In this document: one piece after another, positions 1 through 7,637 of the stretch | Layout: each line of letters starts with the position of its first letter | How positions within the stretch are numbered: position 1 is the stretch's first letter | Assembly: GCA_018304465.1 (NCBI GenBank) | Contig: JAGVWC010000009.1 | Span: 1 to 64,000 of the forward strand | DNA: 64,000 nucleotides | Source: Candidatus Iainarchaeum sp. | Lineage (GTDB): Archaea; Iainarchaeota; Iainarchaeia; Iainarchaeales; JAGVWC01 | Direction of reading: 5' to 3' | Notes under the pieces: generated by a model | What the model was told of the DNA's origin: nothing | Databases searched by the model: none | The model's input: the letters and a program-made list of their open reading frames with translations, nothing else | Translations under genes and position numbers: made by a program

Positions 1-1
1 G

Positions 2-902
2 GATGTGAATTTTGCGATCTCGAACGATTCGACTGCGCCGGTGACGACGGTGGATTATAATAATGCGTGGCAGAATGTGGATGCGAATGTGGTGTTGACG
101 TGTGTGGATCCGTCGGGTTGTTTGCTCACGCAGTTTCGTTTGGATTCGGATTCGTCTGATGTGGTTTTGATGGGTGGGTGGCAAACGTTTGATTCCAATA
201 TTTTGGTTTCGAGTGATGGGAATTGGGCGATTGATTTTAATTCGACGGATTTGGTTGGAAACCGTGAAACTACGAATCGGGTTTACGTTTTGATTGACAA
301 GTCGCTTCCGACGCTTAGTTTGACGGTGACGAGTGTGAAAACAGTGGGTTTGTCGGCGACGTTGTCGTTTTTGGGTTCGTCGGAAAGCGGGATTAAGAAG
401 TATTGGATTTCAAGTGATGGCGGTACAACGTATTCGGATAATGGAGAAAACGCGTCTTCGTGTCCTTTGGATTGTCCCAACGTTTGCGGGGATCGTGCGT
501 GCACGCATGTCGAAAACAGTTTTAGTTGTCCGTTCGACTGTGCAGTCGGTTGTGGAAACGGAATTTGTGATGTGAGAGAATCAAAACAAACCTGTCCGAG
601 GGACTGTGATCCACTGGGCGGACAAATTCCAAATGTGACGGTTCCGAGTCCCACGGGAAACCAAACCCCTGTGACCGTGCCGTTGACGCCGCAGAACAAG
701 GCGTGTGAAAGCGATTCCGATTGTGGAGTGTCAACTGCGTGTTCGATTGCAAGATGCATTCGCAATCAATGTTACGGCGGCCAATTGCCGGAAGGTGAAA
801 CAATTAAAACCGGTTTCCGAATCCGATCCCATACTTTGGGTTTCGATCGGCGTGATCATATTGGCGTTAGGCGCCATCGGATACGAATACTTCAAAAAAT
901 AG
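2..902 (+). CDS. C-terminal part of a cysteine-rich, membrane-anchored surface protein (5' partial, frame interrupted)
   Basis: The reading frame is open from base 2, so the gene begins upstream of the window. The first ~140 residues are beta-rich Ig/Big-like sequence. Cysteine-rich repeats follow, including CGDRACTHVENSFSCPFDC and CGNGICDVRESKQTCPRDC, then a Thr/Pro linker and a last cysteine cluster (ACESDSDCGVSTACS). Sequons such as NVT, NQT, NAS and NST would suit the oligosaccharyltransferase encoded in this window. The main frame loses its sense near base 806 and runs to a stop at 919, whereas the frame one base over reads KPVSESDPILWVSIGVIILA then EYFKK and stops at 902, an ideal C-terminal membrane anchor. 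One extra A in the AAAA run at 806-809 explains this. Such CGNGxCD repeats are common in extracellular archaeal proteins; the ligand is unknown. Confidence 0.7.
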
Positions 903-945
903 TTTTCTTGGGTATTTAGACCGAGCGATGCCTAGTTATCTGTAA

Positions 946-983
946 TTTGCCGGGAAGGCAAAATCGAAAGAAAAGAAAAAAAG
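946..983. terminator. Hairpin and T-rich tract between convergent genes
   Basis: TTTGCC-GGGAA-GGCAAA at 946-962 forms a perfect 6-bp stem. On the minus strand, just after the L12 stop, the sequence is a pyrimidine-rich stretch with a run of seven T (about 963-985), the usual archaeal termination signal. The hairpin lies beyond the T tract for the minus strand and directly after the surface-protein gene for the plus strand. Confidence 0.4.
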
Positions 984-992
984 GGGAAAGAT

Positions 993-1301
993 TCACCCAA
1001 ACAGGGCGGACAATCCTTCCGCAGCGGCTTCTTCCGATTTTGCGGTGTCTTCCTCGGATTTTTCTTCCTTGGCTGCATTTCCACCGGCTTGTGCGACGGG
1101 CGCGGCTGCTACGGCAACCGGTGCAACGGACGCTGCTTTGATGGCTTCTTCGATGTTGACTTCTTTCAACGAAGCGACCAAGGCTTTTGCGCGTGCGGCA
1201 TCGGGCGTAACGCCTGCGGCCTTCAAGACTTCTTCGACTGCTTTTTCGCTGATGTCTTTTTTGGCGGAATGCAACAACATTGCTGCGTAGACGTACTCCA
1301 T
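993..1301 (-). CDS. rpl12: Large-subunit ribosomal stalk protein L12 (P1)
   Basis: A 102-residue acidic protein with the archaeal P1 layout: N-terminal helical dimerisation domain ([15 protein letters not shown]), an Ala-rich hinge at about residues 55-75, a charged Glu/Lys stretch and the C-terminal tail GLSALFG, which is the elongation-factor-recruiting signature of the family. It is the last gene of the minus-strand stalk group and follows P0 after 26 bp, so it is probably co-transcribed. It forms dimers that dock on the P0 spine and bind aEF1A and aEF2. Because P0 here lacks its own tail of this kind, the L12 copies may carry all of the factor-binding tails. Confidence 0.95.
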   Translation of the reverse strand: MEYVYAAMLLHSAKKDISEKAVEEVLKAAGVTPDAARAKALVASLKEVNIEEAIKAASVAPVAVAAAPVAQAGGNAAKEEKSEEDTAKSEEAAAEGLSALFG

Positions 1302-1327
1302 TCTTTCACCTCATTTTTGGATTAATC

Positions 1328-2188
1328 TTAAGCGCTCTCTTTTGCCGGTTCTTTGACACGGGCTTTGAGGGCGTTGGCTTGACGCTGGATTTTGGCTAAG
1401 ACGTCTCCGACGACTTCTTTTTCCAGCACATTTCCTTCAATGGCCACCGCTTTGGAATCGCGGACGGCTTTTTGGACGAACAGCGAAACGGTGTCTTTTG
1501 TGAAGTATTCGAGGTTCAAGGCCAAATTGAAGGCATGGAAATGCGCGATCTTGAAGTTTTCAAAGACCTGCACTTCGTCAATATCAAGGACCGATGGCTG
1601 GTAAACCATTTTGTTTTCCAGGACGGCAACTAAGTTCAGTCCGACTTCGATCGGTTTGATGTTGAGCTTGGACAAGGTCGCGGCTACCGGAGCGCTGATG
1701 GCGTCCCCTTTTTTGGCGACAATCGTGTCTTTTGAAACGTGAATGCTGGCACCCATCATTTTGACGGGCAGTCCCGCGGCTTTTAAGTCGCTTAGTGCGG
1801 GGCCTGGCGGCAAACCGGTGTCTCCGGCGGGGATCATGATGTCGACCGGCGCGATTTGTCCGGCGGAAGCCGTGGTTTTTCCCTTGTTTTTCTTCAAAAA
1901 CCCGTATAATTCAAACGGGTTCATGTCGGTAAAGATAATCGCGGTCATGTTGGCGACTTGGTTTTTGATTGCCGCGTCTTTTTTGCTTGAGTGCTCAAAT
2001 GCTTTTTTGATGACCTGGGTTTTGGAGACCTTGACCACGGCTTTTCCTTGGAGTTTTTTGCGGAGTTTTTGAAACAAGTCCGCGGGAAAATTTTGAATGT
2101 CCGCAAGCGCGATAATCGGGTATTTTTCAATGAGCGCGGTGATTTCTTTGGCTTGGGATTGCTTCCAGGGTAACGTGTGGTTGGTCAT
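1328..2188 (-). CDS. rplP0: Ribosomal stalk base protein P0 (L10), lacking the C-terminal tail
   Basis: A 286-residue protein matching archaeal P0 from the rRNA-binding N-terminus (LPWKQSQAKEITALIEKYP) through the archaeal insertion (GDTGLPPGPALSDLKAAGLP) to the helical spine that binds P1 dimers. It ends with ARVKEPAKESA. Archaeal P0 proteins are usually somewhat longer and finish with an Ala-rich hinge and a GLGALFG-like tail, and that segment is missing here. The stop codon sits directly before the L12 gene and the L1 gene ends 1 bp upstream of the P0 start, so this is a tight operon. The identification is secure; whether the missing tail is natural for the lineage is an inference. Confidence 0.93.
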   Translation of the reverse strand: MTNHTLPWKQSQAKEITALIEKYPIIALADIQNFPADLFQKLRKKLQGKAVVKVSKTQVIKKAFEHSSKKDAAIKNQVANMTAIIFTDMNPFELYGFLKKNKGKTTASAGQIAPVDIMIPAGDTGLPPGPALSDLKAAGLPVKMMGASIHVSKDTIVAKKGDAISAPVAATLSKLNIKPIEVGLNLVAVLENKMVYQPSVLDIDEVQVFENFKIAHFHAFNLALNLEYFTKDTVSLFVQKAVRDSKAVAIEGNVLEKEVVGDVLAKIQRQANALKARVKEPAKESA

Positions 2189-2189
2189 T

Positions 2190-2855
2190 TTATTGTTTCA
2201 CCTCGTCGGTGATTTTCACGGGCGGGCCCATGGTTAATTTGATGATTAAGGATTTGATGTTTTGCTGTTTTCCGGGCAACGCATTCAAAAGGGTTTGATA
2301 AATCGCCCAGACATTGTCGGCCAAATCTTCGTTTTTGAATTCTTCGTTGCCGATCAAGGTGTGCACCATGGGCATGTTTTTTCCTTTTTTGTTGGAAATG
2401 CGAATGCTTCCTTTGACGGATTTCAACGCGTTTTCAATCGCTTCGACCGAAGGCGGAATCAATTTTGGCATTTTTCCTTTCGGAGCAAGCGAGGGACCCA
2501 ATACGCGTCCGACCGTCAGCATTGCGGGACCTTCCGCAAGAATTACGTCGTATTCGTCGCCGATTTTTCCGGCTTCTTTTTTGTCAAGCTTTGAAATTTC
2601 GGATTCCAATACCACGCGATGCGCTTTGGTTTTGGCTTTCGCGGCAAAATCCGTGTCTTTGGTAAAAACAATGACCTTGGTTTCGCTTTTTCCCGTGGAA
2701 TGCGGCAAGGCGACGTTGACGTCGATTTTGTTTTCGTTTTTCGAAAAATCCAAGCCCTGGAAATTCACGTATAATTCGACGGATTGCTTGAATTTGCGCG
2801 TCTTTGAACCCGATCGCATTTGCGCTAAAGCGTTGACAATCTGTTGCTTATCCAA
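2190..2855 (-). CDS. rpl1: Ribosomal protein L1
   Basis: A 221-residue L1 protein (MDKQQIVNALAQMRSGS at the N-terminus) with the family segments LGPSLAPKGKMPKLIPPS and a Lys-rich RNA-binding face. A longer open frame extends to 3161, but the added sequence is Cys/Phe-rich and unlike L1. The start chosen is a TTG codon at 2855 because a strong GGAGG lies 8 nt upstream and the resulting length matches archaeal L1 proteins. L1 forms the mobile L1 stalk of the large subunit, and in several archaea represses its own operon by binding the mRNA leader. It is the first gene of an L1-P0-L12 unit, cut off from L11 by two plus-strand genes. Confidence 0.93.
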   Translation of the reverse strand: MDKQQIVNALAQMRSGSKTRKFKQSVELYVNFQGLDFSKNENKIDVNVALPHSTGKSETKVIVFTKDTDFAAKAKTKAHRVVLESEISKLDKKEAGKIGDEYDVILAEGPAMLTVGRVLGPSLAPKGKMPKLIPPSVEAIENALKSVKGSIRISNKKGKNMPMVHTLIGNEEFKNEDLADNVWAIYQTLLNALPGKQQNIKSLIIKLTMGPPVKITDEVKQ

Positions 2856-2863
2856 CGAAATTA

Positions 2864-2868
2864 CCTCC
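2864..2868 (-). promoter_or_regulatory. Shine-Dalgarno site that sets the TTG start of L1
   Basis: On the minus strand the sequence GGAGG is followed by 8 nt and then TTG-GAT-AAG. No ATG or GTG in frame gives an L1-like N-terminus, so this site decides the start. Confidence 0.7.
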
Positions 2869-3037
2869 CAGATGAACTGGTAGAACGGCGAAAAAACAGA
2901 CGAAAAACCCGTTTTTTTCGCAATATACCATTTTTCATTAAATAAAGTTTTTAAAGGAGTATCCTGGTTAATCCTCTCTACCGGACAAAATAATGGAAAT
3001 GCACCAATACGACACGGTGCGGAGAGCGAAATAAAGA
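2869..3037. promoter_or_regulatory. Divergent promoter region between L1 and an unknown gene
   Basis: The spacer holds AT-rich TATA-like sequence around 2937-2957 (TTAAATAAAGTTTTTAAAG) that can serve either strand. Any L1 autoregulatory leader motif would lie here; I could not identify one with confidence. Confidence 0.3.
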
Positions 3038-3697
3038 ATGCCACAAAAAGAAATTTGGGGATTGCGGATCGAACCGGACCCGGTGATTCACAAACAAATG
3101 GTGGACCGGTCATTGGTGGCAGAAGAAGTGAAAGCAAGGACAAAAACAATTCCGCAGACAAAAACTATTTATTATAGGGCTACAGTTTCTCGATTCAAAA
3201 AAGGAGATAATAAAGAAGGAGTATTTTTTGTAACCAATCCCGCGTTGAGGCAGTTTCTGGAAAAAAACCCGTTGCCGGAAGAAACCGTTTTGGGGAATAT
3301 TGATGTGAACATCGAGTCACAGTCAAAAAAAATCCTGATTGACTACTATTACCCCTACCTGTATGTGCATCACATCGGGCAAATCTTTGGCAAACAGTCC
3401 AATGCATTAGAAGAATTTGGACTGGCAAGCGCTATTGACTATCAACTGCTTTCTTATTGTGCAAAAAAATTTCCTGGTTTTTTGATAAAAACTGACAATC
3501 CCACGCAACACCGAAGACAGCAGCTCAGTCATCAAAAATTACCCGAAAACGATTGGGTTCCAGTAGAAACTGCATTTAGAAAAGTGCGGGATTACGTGGC
3601 AAACGGCATGCGTAAAATCCGTGGCAAAAAACCAGTCGGAAGAATCCGACAAACCATGCAAAGGAGCATTCGAAAAATCCGTTCCGCCGCAAAGTGA
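3038..3697 (+). CDS. Protein of unknown function inserted in the ribosomal cluster (possible GNAT-like fold)
   Basis: A 219-residue basic soluble protein with no family I can name. The segment at about residues 125-160 (EFGLASAIDYQLLSYCAKKF, then a TDNP step) is arranged like the acetyl-CoA-binding helix of GNAT acetyltransferases followed by a strand and an Asn, but the usual glycine loop is weak, so this is only a hint. The C-terminus (about 185-219) is very Arg/Lys-rich (MRKIRGKKPVGRIRQTMQRS), which suggests nucleic-acid or ribosome binding. It lies on the strand opposite to the ribosomal genes on both sides and overlaps the next gene by 4 bp, so the two are probably one transcript. Confidence 0.6.
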   Translation: MPQKEIWGLRIEPDPVIHKQMVDRSLVAEEVKARTKTIPQTKTIYYRATVSRFKKGDNKEGVFFVTNPALRQFLEKNPLPEETVLGNIDVNIESQSKKILIDYYYPYLYVHHIGQIFGKQSNALEEFGLASAIDYQLLSYCAKKFPGFLIKTDNPTQHRRQQLSHQKLPENDWVPVETAFRKVRDYVANGMRKIRGKKPVGRIRQTMQRSIRKIRSAAK

Positions 3698-4056
3698 AGG
3701 TAAACGGAACAAGCAATAAAAAAAAATCTTGCATGGAGAAAAAAAACGTTTTTCCCGTCACGGGATGGTCAAACCGCTTGCCGGTCAAGAAAGCGTCGCA
3801 GGATTTGGTGATAATCGAGAATTTTCCGGTCATGGGATTTGACGAGTACCCGCAAATGGGTTCTGAAATAAAACGGGTATTAAAACCGTCACCGGAATCA
3901 AAAGTGATTTTTATCGCGGGTTTTCAAAACGCGATGCAGGAAGGAATCACGCGGAATTTTTGGGAACACGCGGGGTTCGTGGTGTCGAACCAGCAAAAAA
4001 TCCCGTTACCCGGAATGGTCACCGTGTTTTGGACGCTTCGGTTTGGTCAAAATTGA
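3694..4056 (+). CDS. Small protein of unknown function, methyltransferase-tail-like
   Basis: Up to 120 residues, starting at a GTG that overlaps the stop of the previous gene (GTGA). An internal ATG at 3733 is another possible start. The middle reads GSEIKRVLKPSPESKVIFIA followed by NFWEHAGFVV, which resembles the second half of class I SAM-dependent methyltransferases (the xRVLKPGG strand and the helix after it). The glycine-rich motif I expected upstream is absent, so this is either a shortened relative or a chance likeness. It stands 20 bp from the 3' end of the convergent L11 gene. The function is not known. Confidence 0.5.
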   Translation: MKVNGTSNKKKSCMEKKNVFPVTGWSNRLPVKKASQDLVIIENFPVMGFDEYPQMGSEIKRVLKPSPESKVIFIAGFQNAMQEGITRNFWEHAGFVVSNQQKIPLPGMVTVFWTLRFGQN

Positions 4057-4076
4057 AAAATAAAAAGAAACAGGAA

Positions 4077-4553
4077 TTATTTTTTCGGAAAAAACGCGGG
4101 AAATTTTCCGGCTTCCACGTCTTTGAGGGTGTCTTTGGCGCGTTTGCCTTCGACGTAAACGCCCATGGAGTCGCAGGTTCCCATGACTTCTTTCATCGCT
4201 TTGGGAAGCAGGTACGAATTCATTTTGTCGATTTTCATTTCCGCGATTTTTTTGACTTGCTCCATTTTTAGGTCGCCTTTGTTTTCCGTTTTTGGGTTCG
4301 CGGCCGCGGTTTCTATCCCGAGTTCTTTTTTGATGATCGCGCTGGTGGGCGGTGAACCGACTTCGATTTCCACGTTTTTCTTGGAATCGACGATGATTTT
4401 AACGGGCACTTTCATGCCGGCGAAGCTTTTGGTTTGCGCGTTGATTTTTTCAACGACGGAAACGATGTTGACGCCAAGGGGTCCCAATGCGGGTCCAAGC
4501 GGTGCGGCGGGAGTTGCTTTTCCGGCATCAACCATTACTTTTATTTCGGCCAT
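4077..4553 (-). CDS. rpl11: Ribosomal protein L11
   Basis: A 158-residue L11 with the N-terminal domain signature GKATPAAPLGPALGPLGVN and the C-terminal 23S rRNA-binding domain near residues 70-150 (SAIIKKELGI, MNSYLLPKAMKEVMGTCDSM). It sits at the GTPase-associated centre beside the P0 stalk. A 22-bp gap separates it from spt5 upstream, so it is probably read through from that gene. The C-terminal tail EAGKFPAFFPKK is a little longer than bacterial L11, as in other archaea. Confidence 0.95.
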   Translation of the reverse strand: MAEIKVMVDAGKATPAAPLGPALGPLGVNIVSVVEKINAQTKSFAGMKVPVKIIVDSKKNVEIEVGSPPTSAIIKKELGIETAAANPKTENKGDLKMEQVKKIAEMKIDKMNSYLLPKAMKEVMGTCDSMGVYVEGKRAKDTLKDVEAGKFPAFFPKK

Positions 4554-4575
4554 GTGAATTTCTCCTTTTCAAAAA

Positions 4576-5016
4576 TTATTCTTTTAGTACGCGGATGTTT
4601 TCCGCTTTGAGCGTGAGCGGGATTTTGACGGCGGCTTCAAGCAGTTCGACCGTGACTTCTTCTTTGGTCGGGTTTACGCGAAGCACTCTTGCGCGTTCGC
4701 CTTTGAATGCGCCGGAGACGATTTCGACTTTGTCGCCTTCGTTAAAGCTTTTCATGAGTGATTTTGCTTCAAGGACGGTCGTGAGTTCGTCTAATTTGAC
4801 TTCTCCGCCGACGATTCCTTTTCCTTTGACCTGCGAAATGTTCGAAATGGCGCGGCGAACCGTGAGTTCGTTGTCGGCTTCAATGAGCACGTATCCTTTC
4901 CAGGTTGGAACGACGGCTAAAGAATAGACGCCGAGTTGTTCGCGTTCGACTTTTCTCGCCAAAATATCCACGACAAGGGCTTCTTGTCCTACCGTGGTTC
5001 GAAGCATGTAAATCAA
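4576..5016 (-). CDS. spt5: Transcription elongation factor Spt5 (NusG homologue)
   Basis: About 146 residues: an N-terminal NGN domain (TVGQEALVVDILARKVE, then WKGYVLIEA) that clamps RNA polymerase together with Spt4, and a C-terminal KOW domain (EGDKVEIVSGAFKGERARVL) that binds the ribosome or RNA. Three starts are possible: GTG at 5025, TTG at 5016 and ATG at 5007. I chose TTG because an AGGTG lies 6 nt upstream of it and overlaps the GTG. Position in the secE-spt5-L11 order is standard for archaea. Confidence 0.92.
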   Translation of the reverse strand: MIYMLRTTVGQEALVVDILARKVEREQLGVYSLAVVPTWKGYVLIEADNELTVRRAISNISQVKGKGIVGGEVKLDELTTVLEAKSLMKSFNEGDKVEIVSGAFKGERARVLRVNPTKEEVTVELLEAAVKIPLTLKAENIRVLKE

Positions 5017-5034
5017 TGGGTTCACCTACGTATC

Positions 5035-5078
5035 AATATTCTCTGATTAGGAATGCGTGTACTAAAAAAGAGAATATT
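5035..5078. promoter_or_regulatory. 10-bp inverted repeat in the spt5 upstream region
   Basis: AATATTCTCT at 5035-5044 is mirrored exactly by AGAGAATATT at 5069-5078, with 24 nt between them. On the minus strand this lies just before the spt5 start and next to an AT-rich TATA-like stretch (AATAAATAATATT). It could be an operator, a leader hairpin or a promoter pair. Confidence 0.4.
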
Positions 5079-5161
5079 ATTTATTGGCTGAAAAAAACTT
5101 TAAAAAACCACTGTTAGGCCCGTTTTTCGGATTTTGGGGTTAAAACCGGTTCTTTTGGGGT

Positions 5162-5347
5162 TTATGCACCGATTTTAAGCAATGCAAAAACCATTAAGAC
5201 AATGAACCCGATGACTCCGATCAATACGATGCCGACGCCGGTGACCTTCGCCATTTCGTTGTATTCGGTGGCCGTGGGTTTTTTGCTGACCGTGAGTATT
5301 CTTTTGGTGGACTCGATGAAATCTTGAATGGATTCGCCAATATTCAT
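5162..5347 (-). CDS. secE: Preprotein translocase subunit SecE (Sec61 gamma)
   Basis: A 61-residue protein with an amphipathic helix at about 8-32 (DFIESTKRILTVSKKPTATE) followed by one transmembrane segment at about 37-58, the exact plan of archaeal SecE/Sec61 gamma. It clamps SecY in the membrane channel through which the surface proteins of this cell would pass. A good AGGAG lies before the start. It is 13 bp downstream of ftsZ, and a 145-bp spacer with a likely second promoter separates it from spt5. Confidence 0.93.
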   Translation of the reverse strand: MNIGESIQDFIESTKRILTVSKKPTATEYNEMAKVTGVGIVLIGVIGFIVLMVFALLKIGA

Positions 5348-5360
5348 TTGTGATTCTCCT

Positions 5361-6488
5361 TTAACCTGAAAAGTCGATTCCTAAATCGACTTCGCTTTCG
5401 CCGCGGTTTGACAATAATTCTTTGTTTCCGTCCAAGTACGGGAATCGTCCGCCGGCGATTACGACCATGGCCTGGATTTTTTTCTTGTCCAATTTGTCGT
5501 CGATCATGGCTCCCCAGATAATGTGGGCGTTTGGATGAATTTTGGATGAAACGGTTTCAACGATCATTTCGGCTTCGCGTAACGTCATGTCGGTTCCGCC
5601 GACCACGTTGATGAGCGAGCGGCTGGCTTCGGAAATATCGATGTCAAGCAAAGGCGAGGTTAACGCGTTTTCGACGGCTTCCAACGCGCGCGCTTCGGAG
5701 GCTTGTTCGTTATGGCTTTCGCCTAGTCCGATCATGGCGGCTCCGCCTTTTTCAAGAATCGTTCGCAAGTCGGCAAAGTCCAGGTTGATCAATCCGGGTT
5801 TGGTAACCATTTCGGTGATTCCTTTGACAGCGTTCGTAAGCACTTCGTCCGCGACTTTAAACGCCGCGTTTAACGGCAAGTCCGGCGCGATTTCAAGTAC
5901 TTTGTCGTTTGGGATCACGATGATGGTATCGGCCCATTTACGCATTTTTTCGAGTCCGTCCATCGCGTTTTCCATTCTTTTTTTTCCTTCGACGGTAAAC
6001 GGGATTGTGACGACGGCAACGGTCAAAGCGTTGAGTTCTTCTTTGGCCATTTGCGCGATGTATGGCGCGGCTCCGGTTCCGGTTCCTCCGCCCATTCCGC
6101 ACGTGATAAAAACCAGATCGCAGTTTTCCAGTTCGTCAAGCAATTCGATTTCGGATTCTTGCGCCGCGCGTTCTCCGACCGCCGGATTGGATCCGGATCC
6201 GAGTCCACGGGTGAGTTGTTGACCAATCAGCATTTTTTTGTCCGCAGTACAGGAAAGAAGGTCTTGGGCATCGGTGTTAACCGCAATGGTTTGCGCGCCG
6301 TGGATTCCGACTTCGCTCATGCGTTCAACCGTGTTGCATCCGCCGCCGCCAACGCCAACGACTTTGATCCGAGCCTGGCTTGCTTCCAGCAGTTTGACCA
6401 GTTCTTCGTCGTTTAACTGGGCTTTTTTCGGACCCGTTGCTGGCAGGGTTTTGGCGCGTTTAACGGCGTTAAGTACAACATCTCTCAC
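5361..6488 (-). CDS. ftsZ: Cell division protein FtsZ
   Basis: A 375-residue tubulin-like GTPase. The nucleotide-binding loops are VGVGGGGCNTVERM (about residues 44-57) and GGGTGTG (133-139). The T7 synergy loop NLDFAD (235-240) keeps both aspartates, so GTP hydrolysis on polymerisation should be intact. It starts with GTG at 6488 behind a GAGGTG site. The N-terminal extension of about 35 residues before the core is typical of archaeal FtsZ. It heads the group ftsZ-secE-spt5-L11. The C-terminus (SEVDLGIDFSG) is short and may be the site for adaptor proteins. Confidence 0.97.
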   Translation of the reverse strand: MRDVVLNAVKRAKTLPATGPKKAQLNDEELVKLLEASQARIKVVGVGGGGCNTVERMSEVGIHGAQTIAVNTDAQDLLSCTADKKMLIGQQLTRGLGSGSNPAVGERAAQESEIELLDELENCDLVFITCGMGGGTGTGAAPYIAQMAKEELNALTVAVVTIPFTVEGKKRMENAMDGLEKMRKWADTIIVIPNDKVLEIAPDLPLNAAFKVADEVLTNAVKGITEMVTKPGLINLDFADLRTILEKGGAAMIGLGESHNEQASEARALEAVENALTSPLLDIDISEASRSLINVVGGTDMTLREAEMIVETVSSKIHPNAHIIWGAMIDDKLDKKKIQAMVVIAGGRFPYLDGNKELLSNRGESEVDLGIDFSG

Positions 6489-6538
6489 AAAGACACCTCA
6501 AATGGTTTCAATAGTTTTATTAATTTCAAACTCTTTCT

Positions 6539-6547
6539 TATTTAAAT
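6539..6547 (-). promoter_or_regulatory. TATA box for ftsZ
   Basis: On the minus strand ATTTAAATA lies about 52 nt upstream of the GTG start, leaving a leader of about 27 nt that contains the GAGGTG ribosome site. Confidence 0.5.
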
Positions 6548-6591
6548 TAGCAATTAATCCCAACATACTAGCATATACTGCGGCAAATTCA

Positions 6592-6600
6592 ATTTAAAAA
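6592..6600 (+). promoter_or_regulatory. TATA box for the AMP-salvage operon
   Basis: ATTTAAAAA stands about 60 nt before the ribose-1,5-bisphosphate isomerase start and diverges from the ftsZ promoter in the same spacer. No clear ribosome-binding site precedes the ATG. Confidence 0.4.
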
Positions 6601-6654
6601 ACTTGTCCGCAAAACCCCAAAGACCCCTAAAAAACCCAAGAAAAGGCCGTTTAC

Positions 6655-7623
6655 ATGAACCCAAAGACCGCCGGAATTATTCGCGATATTCGCGCCGTCC
6701 GAATTCAGGGCGCAAGCCAAGTGCGGCACGCCGCAGTGAATGCGTTGTTATCCACGAGCCGGCAATCGAAAGCCAAAACCATGACCGCGTTTCGCGAAGA
6801 AATCGAAAAAACCGCGTTTGAACTGGTGAAAAGCCGTCCGACAGAACCGGGGTTGCGAACCGTGGTTCGCGTGTTGCTCGACGGCGCTTTCGGGTTTTCG
6901 AATGTTTCCGAAGCAAAAGAACAGCTGGTCAAAAAATGCCGCGAGTACGAAAAAAAACGCGAGGAAAACCTCAAGGCGATCCGGGAAATCGGAGCGCGCT
7001 TGTTTCCGAAAAACAGCACGGTGTTGACGCATTGCCATTCGCATACCGTGGAAGCGATTTTGATCAAAGCCAAAAAAAACATTGATACGGTGTATTGCAC
7101 CGAGACGCGGCCTTTGTTTCAGGGACGCATTACCGCGACGAATCTTTCGAAAGCGGGTTTGAACGTGGTTCAGATCGTGGACAGCGGCAGTTTTTCGGTG
7201 TTAAAAGAAAGCGATTTTTTCCTAACGGGCGCGGACGCGGTGCTGGCCAACGGAAACGTGGTCAACAAAGTGGGAACCGCATTGATTTCGCTTGCGGCAA
7301 AACGCTTCGGAACTCCCCACTATGTCGCGACTTCGACGTATTCGTTTGATCCGCTGAATTTTTTCGGCTGGCCCGAACCGATCGAAGAGCGAAGCACGTC
7401 CGAAGTGTGGCCGAAAAAACCGGCGCGAGTAAAAATCAAAAACCCGGCGTTCGACGTCACCGAAGCCGAATTGATCGCGGGAATCATTTGCGAAAAAGGC
7501 TTGCTGGCGCCTTCGGGATTTGCCGAAAAAATGATCGCGGAAATGGATTTGATCAATCATAAAAAAGAGTTTTTGGAAGGAATGAATCAAGCGGCTTTGC
7601 CGAAAAAAGCCGGAAAAAAATGA
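6655..7623 (+). CDS. Ribose-1,5-bisphosphate isomerase (aIF2B-like family)
   Basis: A 322-residue member of the aIF2B / R15P isomerase family. It converts ribose 1,5-bisphosphate to ribulose 1,5-bisphosphate in archaeal AMP degradation. The residues expected for the isomerase are present: Cys127 in THCHSHT and Asp194 in TGADAVLANG, plus the ligand-binding TETRP (149-153). The partner enzyme, AMP phosphorylase, is 14 bp downstream, and this pairing favours R15P isomerase over a true translation factor eIF2B subunit. In the known pathway the product goes to form III RuBisCO, which is not in this window. Confidence 0.88.
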   Translation: MNPKTAGIIRDIRAVRIQGASQVRHAAVNALLSTSRQSKAKTMTAFREEIEKTAFELVKSRPTEPGLRTVVRVLLDGAFGFSNVSEAKEQLVKKCREYEKKREENLKAIREIGARLFPKNSTVLTHCHSHTVEAILIKAKKNIDTVYCTETRPLFQGRITATNLSKAGLNVVQIVDSGSFSVLKESDFFLTGADAVLANGNVVNKVGTALISLAAKRFGTPHYVATSTYSFDPLNFFGWPEPIEERSTSEVWPKKPARVKIKNPAFDVTEAELIAGIICEKGLLAPSGFAEKMIAEMDLINHKKEFLEGMNQAALPKKAGKK

Positions 7624-7637
7624 AACGGGTGTTTTGA

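Noticed and set aside
283-765. 160-codon open frame on the minus strand across the surface-protein gene
   Set aside because: It runs antisense to the clear Cys-rich coding sequence and its translation lacks any protein-like pattern.
2856-3161. N-terminal extension of L1 to residue position 323
   Set aside because: The extra sequence is unlike L1 and spans the promoter; a good GGAGG and family length fix the start at 2855.
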